The notes under the pieces were generated by a model. It was not told the DNA's origin, searched no databases, and saw only the letters and a list, made by a program, of their open reading frames with translations. A DNA stretch of 12,087 nucleotides from Alistipes sp. (GTDB lineage: Bacteria > Bacteroidota > Bacteroidia > Bacteroidales > Rikenellaceae). The stretch lies in NCBI GenBank assembly GCA_028691095.1, contig JAQUZZ010000014.1, positions 1 to 12,087 of the forward strand, read 5' to 3'. Positions 1-5,918 of the stretch are shown piece after piece. Every line of letters begins with the position of its first letter. Positions within the stretch are counted from its first letter, which is position 1. Position numbers and translations under genes: made by a program.

Positions 1-507
1 GAGGTTGATAAACTGAAAGAGGAGCTGCGGAAGTTGACCGGCAAAGAGATTCAGATCAACATCTTCGAGGTGAAACGTCCGGAAATCGACGCGGTGATCG
101 TTGGAAACAACATCGCTCGTCAGTTGGAGGGTCGTATCTCTTATCGTCGTGCGGTGAAGACCTCTATCGCCTCTACTATGCGTATGGGTGCAGAGGGAAT
201 TAAGATCCAGATCTCAGGTCGTGTCGGCGGTGCCGAGATGGCGCGTAGCGAGATGTTCAAAGAGGGTCGTATTCCGTTGCATACCTTCCGTGCTGACGTA
301 GATTACGCACTGTGCGAGGCTCTGACGAAAGTCGGTCTGCTGGGTATCAAAGTGTGGATCTGCAATGGCGAGGTGTATAACAAACGGGATCTTTTCCAGA
401 TCTCAGGCGTGAATGCTCAAGCCTCAGCCGGCAACCAGCAAGGCGGTTTCCGTGGAGACAAGCCACGCGGCGGACGTGATAACAAAAAAAGAAAAAATAA
501 TAAGTAG
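1..507 (+). CDS. rpsC: 30S ribosomal protein S3, C-terminal part (5' end outside window)
   Basis: The reading frame is open from base 1, so the gene is cut by the window edge. The TTG at 34 lies inside the gene and is not its start. The visible 168 residues cover the end of the KH domain region and the C-terminal domain. They include the S3 signature stretch around [20 protein letters not shown] and the following [11 protein letters not shown]3 sits on the 30S head at the mRNA entry channel, where the family helps unwind mRNA. The protein ends in a Gly/Lys/Arg-rich tail of about 25 residues, and the stop codon follows an A-rich run (481-503). rplP follows 22 nt downstream, the usual S10-operon order. 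The identification is secure. Confidence 0.97.
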   Translation, partial: EVDKLKEELRKLTGKEIQINIFEVKRPEIDAVIVGNNIARQLEGRISYRRAVKTSIASTMRMGAEGIKIQISGRVGGAEMARSEMFKEGRIPLHTFRADVDYALCEALTKVGLLGIKVWICNGEVYNKRDLFQISGVNAQASAGNQQGGFRGDKPRGGRDNKKRKNNK

Positions 508-529
508 GACTTCTTAAAGCGATAATATC

Positions 530-958
530 ATGTTACAGCCCAAAAGAACCAAATTCAGAAGAATGCAGAAAGGCCGCATGAAGGGTAACGCACAACGCGG
601 AGCTCAGCTTGCATTCGGGTCTTTCGGCATTAAGGCTATGGAATCAACTTGGATAACCGGTCGCCAAATAGAAGCCGCACGTCAGGCTATCGTGCGCTAT
701 ATGAAACGTGAAGGACAAATCTGGATCAGAATATTCCCCGATAAACCGATTACCAAGAAACCTGCCGAAGTACGTATGGGTAAAGGTAAAGGATCTCCCG
801 AAGGATTCGTTGCTCCGGTAACTCCGGGTCGAATGTTGTTCGAGGCCGAAGGTGTTCCGATGGATATTGCCAAAGAGGCACTTCGCCTGGGAGCTCAGAA
901 GCTTCCGATTACCACTAAGTTTGTAGTAAGACGCGATTACACTGAAAATTCGATTTAG
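530..958 (+). CDS. rplP: 50S ribosomal protein L16
   Basis: The 142-residue product matches L16 over its whole length. It has the basic N-terminus [18 protein letters not shown], the core [13 protein letters not shown] (residues 42-54) and the [14 protein letters not shown] loop (residues 84-97). L16 organises the A-site region of the 50S subunit near the peptidyl transferase centre and the base of the central protuberance. Arg82 in VRMGKGKG lines up with the arginine hydroxylated by the YcfD oxygenase in E. coli; whether it is modified here is unknown. The gene lies 22 nt after rpsC and 2 nt before rpmC, so translational coupling to rpmC is likely. The ATG is the only in-frame start giving a normal N-terminus. 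Confidence 0.97.
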   Translation: MLQPKRTKFRRMQKGRMKGNAQRGAQLAFGSFGIKAMESTWITGRQIEAARQAIVRYMKREGQIWIRIFPDKPITKKPAEVRMGKGKGSPEGFVAPVTPGRMLFEAEGVPMDIAKEALRLGAQKLPITTKFVVRRDYTENSI

Positions 959-960
959 AG

Positions 961-1158
961 ATGAAAACTTCTGAAATAAGAGAGCTTACCGTAGCCGAAA
1001 TCCAGGAGAGAATTGATGCGGAGAAGGATAACCTTCAACGCGCAAAACTCAACCACACGATTTCACCGGTAGAGAATCCGACCACATTGAAAAAGGCACG
1101 CAGGGATATTGCCCGCATGATGACGATCCTTGCCGAAAAGCAAAACGTTAAATGTTAA
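961..1158 (+). CDS. rpmC: 50S ribosomal protein L29
   Basis: This short protein (65 residues) forms the two-helix coiled coil typical of L29. The first helix spans about residues 8-33 and the second about 38-62, containing the family motif NPTTLKKARRDIARM (residues 39-53). L29 lies on the 50S surface beside the polypeptide exit tunnel, next to L23, and contributes to docking of nascent-chain factors. The start codon is 2 nt after the rplP stop and rpsQ starts 6 nt after its stop, so it belongs to the same polycistronic message. Length and context are normal and nothing unusual is seen. Confidence 0.96.
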   Translation: MKTSEIRELTVAEIQERIDAEKDNLQRAKLNHTISPVENPTTLKKARRDIARMMTILAEKQNVKC

Positions 1159-1164
1159 TTACCC

Positions 1165-1419
1165 ATGGAAAGAAATCTCAGAAAGGAAAGAATCGGGGTG
1201 GTTGTCAGCAATAAAATGGACAAGTCGATCACTGTGGCCATAAAGAGAAAGGAGAAACATCCGATCTATGGTAAATTCGTGAATAAGACTTCGAAGTTTG
1301 TGGCCCACGATGAAACCAACACCTGCAACCCCGGGGATACCGTAAAAATCGCCGAGACCCGCCCCCTCAGCAAAACGAAGCGTTGGAGATTAGTAGAAAT
1401 CATTGAAAGAGCTAAATAG
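1165..1419 (+). CDS. rpsQ: 30S ribosomal protein S17
   Basis: The 84-residue product has the OB-fold S17 pattern: an N-terminal strand with [16 protein letters not shown], then [20 protein letters not shown], and the late conserved [18 protein letters not shown] (residues 58-75). S17 binds 16S rRNA in the 5' and central domains early in 30S assembly. It follows rpmC by 6 nt and precedes rplN by 2 nt. The length equals that of typical bacterial S17. No Shine-Dalgarno sequence is visible upstream, which fits the Bacteroidetes habit of initiating without one. Confidence 0.97.
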   Translation: MERNLRKERIGVVVSNKMDKSITVAIKRKEKHPIYGKFVNKTSKFVAHDETNTCNPGDTVKIAETRPLSKTKRWRLVEIIERAK

Positions 1420-1421
1420 TC

Positions 1422-1787
1422 ATGATACAACAAGAAAGTAGACTAACGGTGGCCGATAACAGTGGTGCAAAGGAGGTGCTTTGTATCCGTGTGTTAGGAG
1501 GTACAGGCAAACGTTATGCCACCATCGGCGATAAAATCGTTGTGACTGTCAAGAGTGCCTCCGCTTCAGGTGAAATGAAGAAGGGTTCGGTCTCTAAGGC
1601 AGTAGTAGTGAGAACTACCAAGGAGATCAGACGTGCCAACGGATCGTATATTCGTTTTGACGATAATGCCGTGGTGCTTCTGAATAACCAGGGAGAAATG
1701 CGCGGAACTCGTATCTTCGGTCCGGTGGCTCGTGAGTTGCGTGACTCGTATATGAAGATCATTTCGTTGGCTCCCGAAGTATTGTAA
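1422..1787 (+). CDS. rplN: 50S ribosomal protein L14
   Basis: The 121-residue protein begins [19 protein letters not shown], the very conserved L14 N-terminus. It continues with [34 protein letters not shown] and the C-terminal [12 protein letters not shown]14 is a beta-barrel protein on the intersubunit face of the 50S. It takes part in bridges to 16S rRNA, and in many bacteria it is the binding partner of the silencing factor RsfS. The gene starts 2 nt after rpsQ, and a 19-nt spacer separates it from rplX. Family length and motifs are intact. Confidence 0.98.
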   Translation: MIQQESRLTVADNSGAKEVLCIRVLGGTGKRYATIGDKIVVTVKSASASGEMKKGSVSKAVVVRTTKEIRRANGSYIRFDDNAVVLLNNQGEMRGTRIFGPVARELRDSYMKIISLAPEVL

Positions 1788-1806
1788 TTCTTAAACCGCA
1801 TTAAAG

Positions 1807-2130
1807 ATGTCAGTAAAATTGCATATCAAAAAAGGGGACACGGTGATCGTCAATGCCGGCGAGAGCAAAGGTCAACAAGGAAAGGTGCTTCAGATCCTTG
1901 TTGAGAAAGAGCGCGCGATTGTCGAGGGTGTCAACATGGTGAGCAAACACACCAAACCCGATGCTAAACATCCCCAGGGAGGAATCGTAAAGCAAGAGGC
2001 TTCGATTCATGTCTCGAATCTGCAACCGGTCGACCCCAAGAGCGGAAAAGCTACCCGTGTTGGTCGTCGTGCCAATGAAGATGGTAAATTAGTTCGTTAC
2101 TCTAAAAAGTCTGGGGAGGAGATTAAATAA
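1807..2130 (+). CDS. rplX: 50S ribosomal protein L24
   Basis: The 107-residue product contains a KOW motif near the N-terminus (about residues 6-33: [20 protein letters not shown]). The L24 continuation follows with [19 protein letters not shown] and [14 protein letters not shown]24 is an assembly initiator of the 50S, binding the 5' end of 23S rRNA, and lies near the exit tunnel. Its TAA stop shares its last A with the rplE ATG (TAATG at 2128-2132). A purine-rich GGAGGAG at 2115-2121, inside this gene, lies 8 nt upstream of that ATG. This makes stop-start reinitiation of rplE likely. Confidence 0.97.
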   Translation: MSVKLHIKKGDTVIVNAGESKGQQGKVLQILVEKERAIVEGVNMVSKHTKPDAKHPQGGIVKQEASIHVSNLQPVDPKSGKATRVGRRANEDGKLVRYSKKSGEEIK

Positions 2131-2687
2131 TGGCTTACGTTCCAACACTGAAAAAAATGTACAAGGAGCAGGTAGTGCCTGCACTTGTAAAGGAGTTTGG
2201 TTACAGTAGCGTAATGCAGGTTCCTGTTCTGGAGAAGATCGTGATCAACCAAGGTCTCGGTCAGTCTGTGGCCGATAAGAAAATCATCGAAACGGCACTG
2301 GATGAGTTAATGAAGATTACGGGTCAGAAAGCTGTGATTACCAAATCTCGGAAAGATATCTCGAACTTTAAGTTGCGTAAGGGCATGCCCATCGGAGCAC
2401 GCGTCACCTTGCGTCACCACAAAATGTACGAGTTCTTGGAACGTTTGGTAGCAGTGGCTCTGCCGCGTATCCGCGACTTCAAGGGAATCAATGACAAACT
2501 CGATGGCCAAGGAAACTACACCTTGGGTATCACCGAGCAGATCATCTTCCCGGAGATCGACATCGACAAGATCACCAAGATCTTGGGTATGGAGATCACC
2601 TTTGTAACCAGCGCCAAGAGCGACGAAGAGGCTTTCGCACTGCTCAAACAGTTCGGACTGCCGTTTAAGAACATTAAAAAGAACTAA
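2130..2687 (+). CDS. rplE: 50S ribosomal protein L5
   Basis: The 185-residue protein carries L5 signatures: [15 protein letters not shown] near residues 32-46, [22 protein letters not shown] (about 64-85) and [18 protein letters not shown]. Near the C-terminus comes [21 protein letters not shown]5 binds 5S rRNA in the central protuberance and contacts the P-site tRNA and S13. It overlaps rplX by one base, so translation is probably coupled, and it has one of the few good Shine-Dalgarno-like sequences in the window (2115-2121). In E. coli the S8 repressor acts near the start of this gene. I do not see an obvious equivalent site here, and the long leader before rpsH may be the place to look instead. 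Confidence 0.97.
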   Translation: MAYVPTLKKMYKEQVVPALVKEFGYSSVMQVPVLEKIVINQGLGQSVADKKIIETALDELMKITGQKAVITKSRKDISNFKLRKGMPIGARVTLRHHKMYEFLERLVAVALPRIRDFKGINDKLDGQGNYTLGITEQIIFPEIDIDKITKILGMEITFVTSAKSDEEAFALLKQFGLPFKNIKKN

Positions 2688-2692
2688 GCAAG

Positions 2693-2962
2693 ATGGCAAA
2701 AGAATCAATGAAAGCCCGTGAGGTGAAACGCCTCAAACTGGTAGAACGTTATGCCGCAAAACGGGCCGCCTTGAAAGAGGCTGGAGATCAAGAGGGTTTG
2801 TCGAAACTGCCCCGCAACTCCAATCCGATCCGTCTGCACAACCGTTGCAAACTTACCGGCCGTCCGAAAGGTTATATGAGAATGTTTGGCATCAGCCGTA
2901 TTCAGTTCCGCGAAATGGCCTCTCATGGGTTGATCCCGGGCGTGAAAAAAGCGAGCTGGTAG
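2693..2962 (+). CDS. rpsN: 30S ribosomal protein S14, zinc-independent (C-minus) form
   Basis: The 89-residue product is the long, cysteine-poor type of S14. It has a basic helical N-terminal half, [22 protein letters not shown] in the middle and the conserved end [18 protein letters not shown]. Only one cysteine is present (Cys52), so the two CxxC pairs of the zinc-ribbon form (about 61 residues) are absent. S14 is a late-assembling protein of the 30S head near the A and P sites. It begins 5 nt after rplE. It is the last gene of the tightly packed stretch and is followed by an unusually long 208-nt gap. Confidence 0.97.
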   Translation: MAKESMKAREVKRLKLVERYAAKRAALKEAGDQEGLSKLPRNSNPIRLHNRCKLTGRPKGYMRMFGISRIQFREMASHGLIPGVKKASW

Positions 2963-2971
2963 CCTGTTTTT

Positions 2972-3049
2972 AATATACAGATTAAAGATCGGGTATTGAA
3001 ATACGAAAATTTTTCGTACCTTTAACACCTGATTTTTAGTCTGTATATT
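2972..3049 (+). repeat. 78-nt near-perfect inverted repeat (long hairpin)
   Basis: The left arm (2972-3009) and the right arm (3011-3049) are complementary almost end to end. Of 38 aligned positions 32 are identical after reverse-complementing, six differ by transitions, and there is one single-base gap. The outer 15 positions (2972-2986 with 3035-3049) have only one G-T wobble. The innermost part is a perfect 17-bp palindrome, TACGAAAATTTTTCGTA (3002-3018). Read as + strand RNA, four of the six differences are G-U pairs and two are A-C mismatches. No U-tract follows, so it is not an ordinary terminator, and no clear target-site duplication flanks it. Confidence 0.9.
2995..3024 (+). promoter_or_regulatory. 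candidate Bacteroidetes-type promoter for rpsH
   Basis: TACCTTTA at 3017-3024 matches the Bacteroidetes -7 consensus TAnnTTTG at every fixed position but the last. ATTG at 2995-2998 lies 18 nt upstream, close to the usual TTTG at about -33 with a spacer of 19-21 nt. The TA of the -7 motif is also the end of the 17-bp palindrome. Both elements are imperfect and the region is AT-rich, so a chance match is possible. Confidence 0.35.
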
Positions 3050-3170
3050 GTACGTTGTTGATATAGAGAGTGATCTGCGACTTACTGAAATCGCCCGTTA
3101 AGCGGTTCCGGTAAGCCGTCGGGTCATAAAAGTACATGGATACAGCTTTTTTACTATTAATTTCAAAAAA

Positions 3171-3569
3171 ATGACAGATCCAATTTCGGATTTTCTGACG
3201 CGAGTCAGAAACGCGGCGAAAGCCAACCACAAGGTGGTTGAAGCTCCCGGTTCAAAGATGAAACAGGCGATCACAAAGATTCTGTTCGAGCAAGGCTATA
3301 TCTTGGCCTATAAGTTCGAGGAGAATGAGAAGGGTCAATCAGTGATCAAGATCGCACTGAAGTACCATGCCGAAACCAAGACCAATGCAATCAAAGGTCT
3401 GAAACGTGTCAGCCGTCCCGGTCTGCGTCGCTATACCAGTGCCGCCGAGATGCCCCGCGTACTCAATGGTTTGGGTGTGGCTATTGTATCGACTTCAAAA
3501 GGCGTGATGACCGACAAGAAAGCGCGCCAAGAGAATGTCGGTGGCGAAGTGCTGTGCTACGTCTATTAA
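3171..3569 (+). CDS. rpsH: 30S ribosomal protein S8
   Basis: The 132-residue product starts MTDPISDFLTRVRNA, the canonical S8 N-terminus. It contains GLKRVSRPGLRRYTSAAEMP in the middle and ends with STSKGVMTDKKARQENVGGEVLCYVY. S8 binds helix 21 of 16S rRNA in the platform and is a primary assembly protein. In E. coli it is also the translational repressor of the spc operon. Here it follows a 208-nt structured leader and is followed by 97 nt before rplF, so it stands alone inside the operon. Given the regulatory habit of the family, the leader is a reasonable candidate for autogenous control, but this is not shown by sequence. Confidence 0.98.
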   Translation: MTDPISDFLTRVRNAAKANHKVVEAPGSKMKQAITKILFEQGYILAYKFEENEKGQSVIKIALKYHAETKTNAIKGLKRVSRPGLRRYTSAAEMPRVLNGLGVAIVSTSKGVMTDKKARQENVGGEVLCYVY

Positions 3570-3666
3570 TCGGTCAAGCCGAGAGACGTTGATGTTCCTG
3601 TCTGTATGTCATGTGCCAAGGCACAATGAAGGAAAGACTTTTGAAAACACAATGAAATAAGAAGAA
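3570..3666 (+). promoter_or_regulatory. intergenic spacer with small hairpins before rplF
   Basis: The spacer has two small inverted repeats. TCGG/CCGA sits just after the rpsH stop (3570-3573 with 3579-3582), and TGTGCC/GGCACA at 3612-3617 and 3620-3625 is a perfect 6-bp palindrome with a 2-nt centre. A 14-codon frame (MCQGTMKERLLKTQ) runs from 3611 to its TGA at 3653-3655. The rest is A-rich. No -7/-33 promoter pair was found. Confidence 0.4.
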
Positions 3667-4224
3667 ATGTCAAGAATTGGAAAATTACCTGTAGAACTGC
3701 CCAAAGGGGTGACGGTAACCGTCAGCTCCGATAATGTGGTAAGTGTGAAAGGACCTCTGGGACAACTTAGCCAGCAGGTGGATCCGGATATTACGGTAGC
3801 GGTAGATGAACATGCCGTACATGTATCCCGTCCGACCAACCAGCCTCGTCACCGTTCGTTGCACGGCTTGTACCGTGCCTTGATCCACAACATGGTTGTG
3901 GGTGTATCCAAAGGATACGAAATTAAACAGGAGTTGGTGGGTGTCGGTTTCAAAGCCGAGGCCAAAGGTCAGATCCTGGAGATGAGTTTGGGTTATTCGC
4001 ATGATATCCAACTGATGTTGCCCGCCGAAGTGAAGGTGGAGGCTCTTACCGAAAAGAAGGGTAACCCGATCGTTACGTTGAAGAGTGCTGATAAACAGTT
4101 GATCGGTCAGGTCGCTGCCAAAATCCGCTCGTTGCGTAAACCCGAACCTTACAAAGGAAAAGGTATCAAGTTCGTGGGTGAACAGCTTCGTCGTAAGGCT
4201 GGTAAATCTGCTAATGCTAAATAG
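3667..4224 (+). CDS. rplF: 50S ribosomal protein L6
   Basis: The 185-residue protein has the two repeated domains of L6. The first starts MSRIGKLPVELPKGVTVTV and continues through VKGPLGQLSQ to about residue 80. The second covers about 90-175 and ends with the conserved PEPYKGKGIKFVGEQLRRKAGK. L6 sits at the base of the L7/L12 stalk near the sarcin-ricin loop and supports translation factor binding. It follows a 97-nt spacer and precedes rplR by 15 nt. Family length is 175-185, so the gene is complete. Confidence 0.97.
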   Translation: MSRIGKLPVELPKGVTVTVSSDNVVSVKGPLGQLSQQVDPDITVAVDEHAVHVSRPTNQPRHRSLHGLYRALIHNMVVGVSKGYEIKQELVGVGFKAEAKGQILEMSLGYSHDIQLMLPAEVKVEALTEKKGNPIVTLKSADKQLIGQVAAKIRSLRKPEPYKGKGIKFVGEQLRRKAGKSANAK

Positions 4225-4239
4225 TAAAATCGTACAGTT

Positions 4240-4602
4240 ATGTCATTAAATAAGGTAGAAAGAAGAGCGCGCATCAAATTGCGTATTCGCAAGATTGTTA
4301 GCGGAACGGCCCAACGGCCTCGTATGTCTGTCTTCAGAAGCAACAGACATATCTCAGTACAGCTTATCGACGATCTGAACGGTGTTACCTTGGCAGCTGC
4401 TTCCTCGCAAGACAAAGAGGTGGCAGAGAAGATCGCCGGACTGAACAAGGTGCAAGTTGCAGCTGTCGTAGGTAAACTGGCTGCGGAACGTAGTCTTCAG
4501 AAAGGAGTTTCTGAGGTGGCGTTCGATCGTAACGGATACTTGTATCACGGTAGAGTAAAAATGTTAGCGGATGCCGCCCGAGAAGGTGGTCTTAAATTCT
4601 AA
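4240..4602 (+). CDS. rplR: 50S ribosomal protein L18
   Basis: The 120-residue product has the L18 pattern. A basic N-terminal arm ([24 protein letters not shown]) is followed by [17 protein letters not shown] and later [27 protein letters not shown]18 binds 5S rRNA together with L5 and carries it into the central protuberance. The gene lies 15 nt after rplF and 5 nt before rpsE in the standard order. Length and conserved ends are normal. Confidence 0.97.
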   Translation: MSLNKVERRARIKLRIRKIVSGTAQRPRMSVFRSNRHISVQLIDDLNGVTLAAASSQDKEVAEKIAGLNKVQVAAVVGKLAAERSLQKGVSEVAFDRNGYLYHGRVKMLADAAREGGLKF

Positions 4603-4607
4603 GCGAT

Positions 4608-5126
4608 ATGTCAAACACGAACATAAAGAAAGTAAGAACAAGCGACCTCGAGTTGAAAGATCGGCTCGTGAGCATCCAGCGTGTTACGAAAGTAACCAAG
4701 GGTGGTCGTACCTTCAGCTTTTCGGCTATCGTGGTAGTGGGTAACGAGAATGGCGTGGTCGGTTACGGCCTGGGTAAAGCCAGCGAGGTTACCTCTGCGA
4801 TTGCCAAAGGGGTGGAAGATGCAAAGAAGAACTTGGTGAAAATCCCCGTGCTTCACGGTACGATTCCTCACAAACAGGAGGCTCGTTACAGTGGATCTTT
4901 GGTGATGATTCGTCCGGCAGCTCCCGGTACGGGTGTCATCGCCGGTGGTGCAATGCGTGCCGTGCTGGAGAGCGTCGGCATTCGTAACGTGCTGGCGAAA
5001 AGCAAAGGTTCTTCGAACCCCCACAACTTGGTGAAAGCAACCATCGCTGCACTCTTGGAGTTGCGTGATGCGTATAGTGTAGCCCAAGTGAGAGGCGTGT
5101 CGCTCAATACAGTGTTTAACGGATAA
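4608..5126 (+). CDS. rpsE: 30S ribosomal protein S5
   Basis: The 172-residue product shows both S5 domains. The N-terminal dsRBD-like part covers about residues 14-79, with [20 protein letters not shown] and [17 protein letters not shown]. The C-terminal domain starts at about residue 92, with [19 protein letters not shown] and [20 protein letters not shown]5 lies at the mRNA entry channel with S3 and S4; mutations in the family alter decoding accuracy and spectinomycin sensitivity. The loop GGR followed by aromatic residues near position 28, where spectinomycin resistance changes fall in E. coli, looks like the ordinary form. It starts 5 nt after rplR. Confidence 0.97.
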   Translation: MSNTNIKKVRTSDLELKDRLVSIQRVTKVTKGGRTFSFSAIVVVGNENGVVGYGLGKASEVTSAIAKGVEDAKKNLVKIPVLHGTIPHKQEARYSGSLVMIRPAAPGTGVIAGGAMRAVLESVGIRNVLAKSKGSSNPHNLVKATIAALLELRDAYSVAQVRGVSLNTVFNG

Positions 5127-5137
5127 TTCCTCTGAAA

Positions 5138-5320
5138 ATGGCTAAATTGAAAATCACGCAATACAAAAGTCGTATCGGTGCTTCGGCTATGCAGAAGAAA
5201 AACCTCGATGCGCTGGGACTTCGCAAAATCAATCAGACCGTAGAACATGAGGATTCGGCCATCATTGTGGGAATGCTCAAGAAGGTACAACACTTGGTCA
5301 AAGTTGAAGAAGTGAAATAG
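5138..5320 (+). CDS. rpmD: 50S ribosomal protein L30
   Basis: The 60-residue protein is the short bacterial form of L30. It starts MAKLKITQYKSRIGA, and the central QKKNLDALGLRKINQTVEHED (residues 19-39) is the family signature. The end, MLKKVQHLVKVEEVK, is also typical. L30 contacts 5S and 23S rRNA on the 50S subunit. The gene is 11 nt after rpsE and is followed by a 141-nt leader rather than by rplO directly. It is complete. Confidence 0.96.
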   Translation: MAKLKITQYKSRIGASAMQKKNLDALGLRKINQTVEHEDSAIIVGMLKKVQHLVKVEEVK

Positions 5321-5461
5321 AGACCTCCATCGGGAGCGTCGAGGGGGAGTGATCCACGGAGATGTTCCTTAGAAAGGAAGAGTCGCTTAGTTGTTAAATA
5401 TCTATCGGCGGGTGGTTTGCCCTCACGGAGATGTCCCGCTGATAACTAAAAGATATGAAAG
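5321..5461 (+). promoter_or_regulatory. structured leader with duplicated motif before rplO
   Basis: The 141-nt spacer between rpmD and rplO holds two hairpin units. In the first, TTCCTT (5365-5370) pairs perfectly with AAGGAA (5374-5379) around a 3-nt loop, and TTCCTT could instead pair with GAGGGG (5341-5346) through wobbles. In the second, positions 5403-5412 pair with 5435-5444 over 10 bp with one G-U. The 11-base motif CACGGAGATGT occurs in both, at 5355-5365 and 5424-5434, each time directly before or at the 3' half of a stem. No promoter pair or U-tract was found. The arrangement suggests a translational or RNA-level control element for rplO-secY. This is inference. Confidence 0.55.
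5355..5434 (+). repeat. direct repeat of CACGGAGATGT (two copies)
   Basis: Two exact 11-base copies lie at 5355-5365 and 5424-5434, with starts 69 nt apart. Each is preceded by a G-rich run and followed by a C-containing stem half. The surroundings are alike as well: GGG, then 12-15 nt, then the motif, then CC. They therefore look like two copies of one structural unit rather than a chance 11-mer. Confidence 0.7.
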
Positions 5462-5908
5462 ATGAATCTTAGCAATTTAAAACCCGCGGTAGGGTCAACC
5501 AAAGCCGAGAAACGAATTGGTCGCGGACAGGGTTCGGGCCATGGAGGTACTTCGACACGCGGAAGCAAGGGTGCCAAATCCCGTTCGGGTTATAGCTCCA
5601 AATTAGGCTTTGAAGGAGGCCAGATGCCGCTTCAAAGACGTCTGCCTAAGTACGGTTTCACCAACTTGAAACGGGTGGAGTACAAAGGCATCAACCTCTC
5701 AGCTCTGGAGTCTTTGGCAACCCAAAAAGGAGTGAAGAGTATCGACGTAGAGACGCTTGTAGCAGCAGGCTTTGCATCGAAAAATGATCGTGTGAAAATT
5801 TTGGGTGGCGGTTCGTTGTCCGTAGCACTGGAGGTTACGGCACACGCTTTCTCCCAATCTGCCGTTGCAGCCATTGAAGCCCAACAGGGTAAAGTCGTAA
5901 AACTCTAA
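5462..5908 (+). CDS. rplO: 50S ribosomal protein L15
   Basis: The 148-residue product starts MNLSNLKPAVGSTKAEKRIG and has the Gly/Arg/Lys-rich extension GRGQGSGHGGTSTRGSKGAK (residues 20-39) that threads into 23S rRNA. FEGGQMPLQRRLPKYGF follows, and the globular C-terminal domain contains VKILGGGSLSVALEV. L15 is a late-assembly protein deep in the 50S. The ATG at 5462 gives the canonical N-terminus. A second ATG seven bases upstream, in another frame, encodes only five codons and ends inside rplO. secY follows after 10 nt, the usual rplO-secY pairing. Confidence 0.97.
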   Translation: MNLSNLKPAVGSTKAEKRIGRGQGSGHGGTSTRGSKGAKSRSGYSSKLGFEGGQMPLQRRLPKYGFTNLKRVEYKGINLSALESLATQKGVKSIDVETLVAAGFASKNDRVKILGGGSLSVALEVTAHAFSQSAVAAIEAQQGKVVKL

Positions 5909-5918
5909 TGTCTCAGAG

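Larger units (their letters stand above)
2963..3170 (+). promoter_or_regulatory. long structured intergenic leader before rpsH
   Basis: This 208-nt stretch separates rpsN from rpsH, while the genes upstream are 22 nt apart or less. Positions 2972-3049 form one long hairpin (see separate entry) containing a promoter-like motif. Further down, CTTAC (3081-3085) can pair with GTAAG (3111-3115) around an inner stem CCG/CGG (3095-3097 with 3103-3105). An A-rich run directly precedes the rpsH ATG. A 12-codon reading frame (3136-3174) ends in TGA overlapping the rpsH ATG. The layout suggests a control point at which rpsH and later genes receive separate input. That is inference; no known ribosomal leader family was recognised. 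Confidence 0.55.

Noticed and set aside
34..36. TTG at 34 as the start of a short S3-like gene
   Set aside because: The frame is open to base 1 and the residues before it match S3, so the gene is simply truncated by the window.
2972..3049. Long inverted repeat as insertion sequence ends
   Set aside because: The arms are separated by only one base, leaving no room for a transposase, and no target duplication is visible. A small palindromic unit remains possible.
4611..5293. Overlapping minus-strand frames of 130-160 codons opposite rpsE, secY and rpoA
   Set aside because: They are shadows of highly expressed genes with biased codon use and have no protein-family features.
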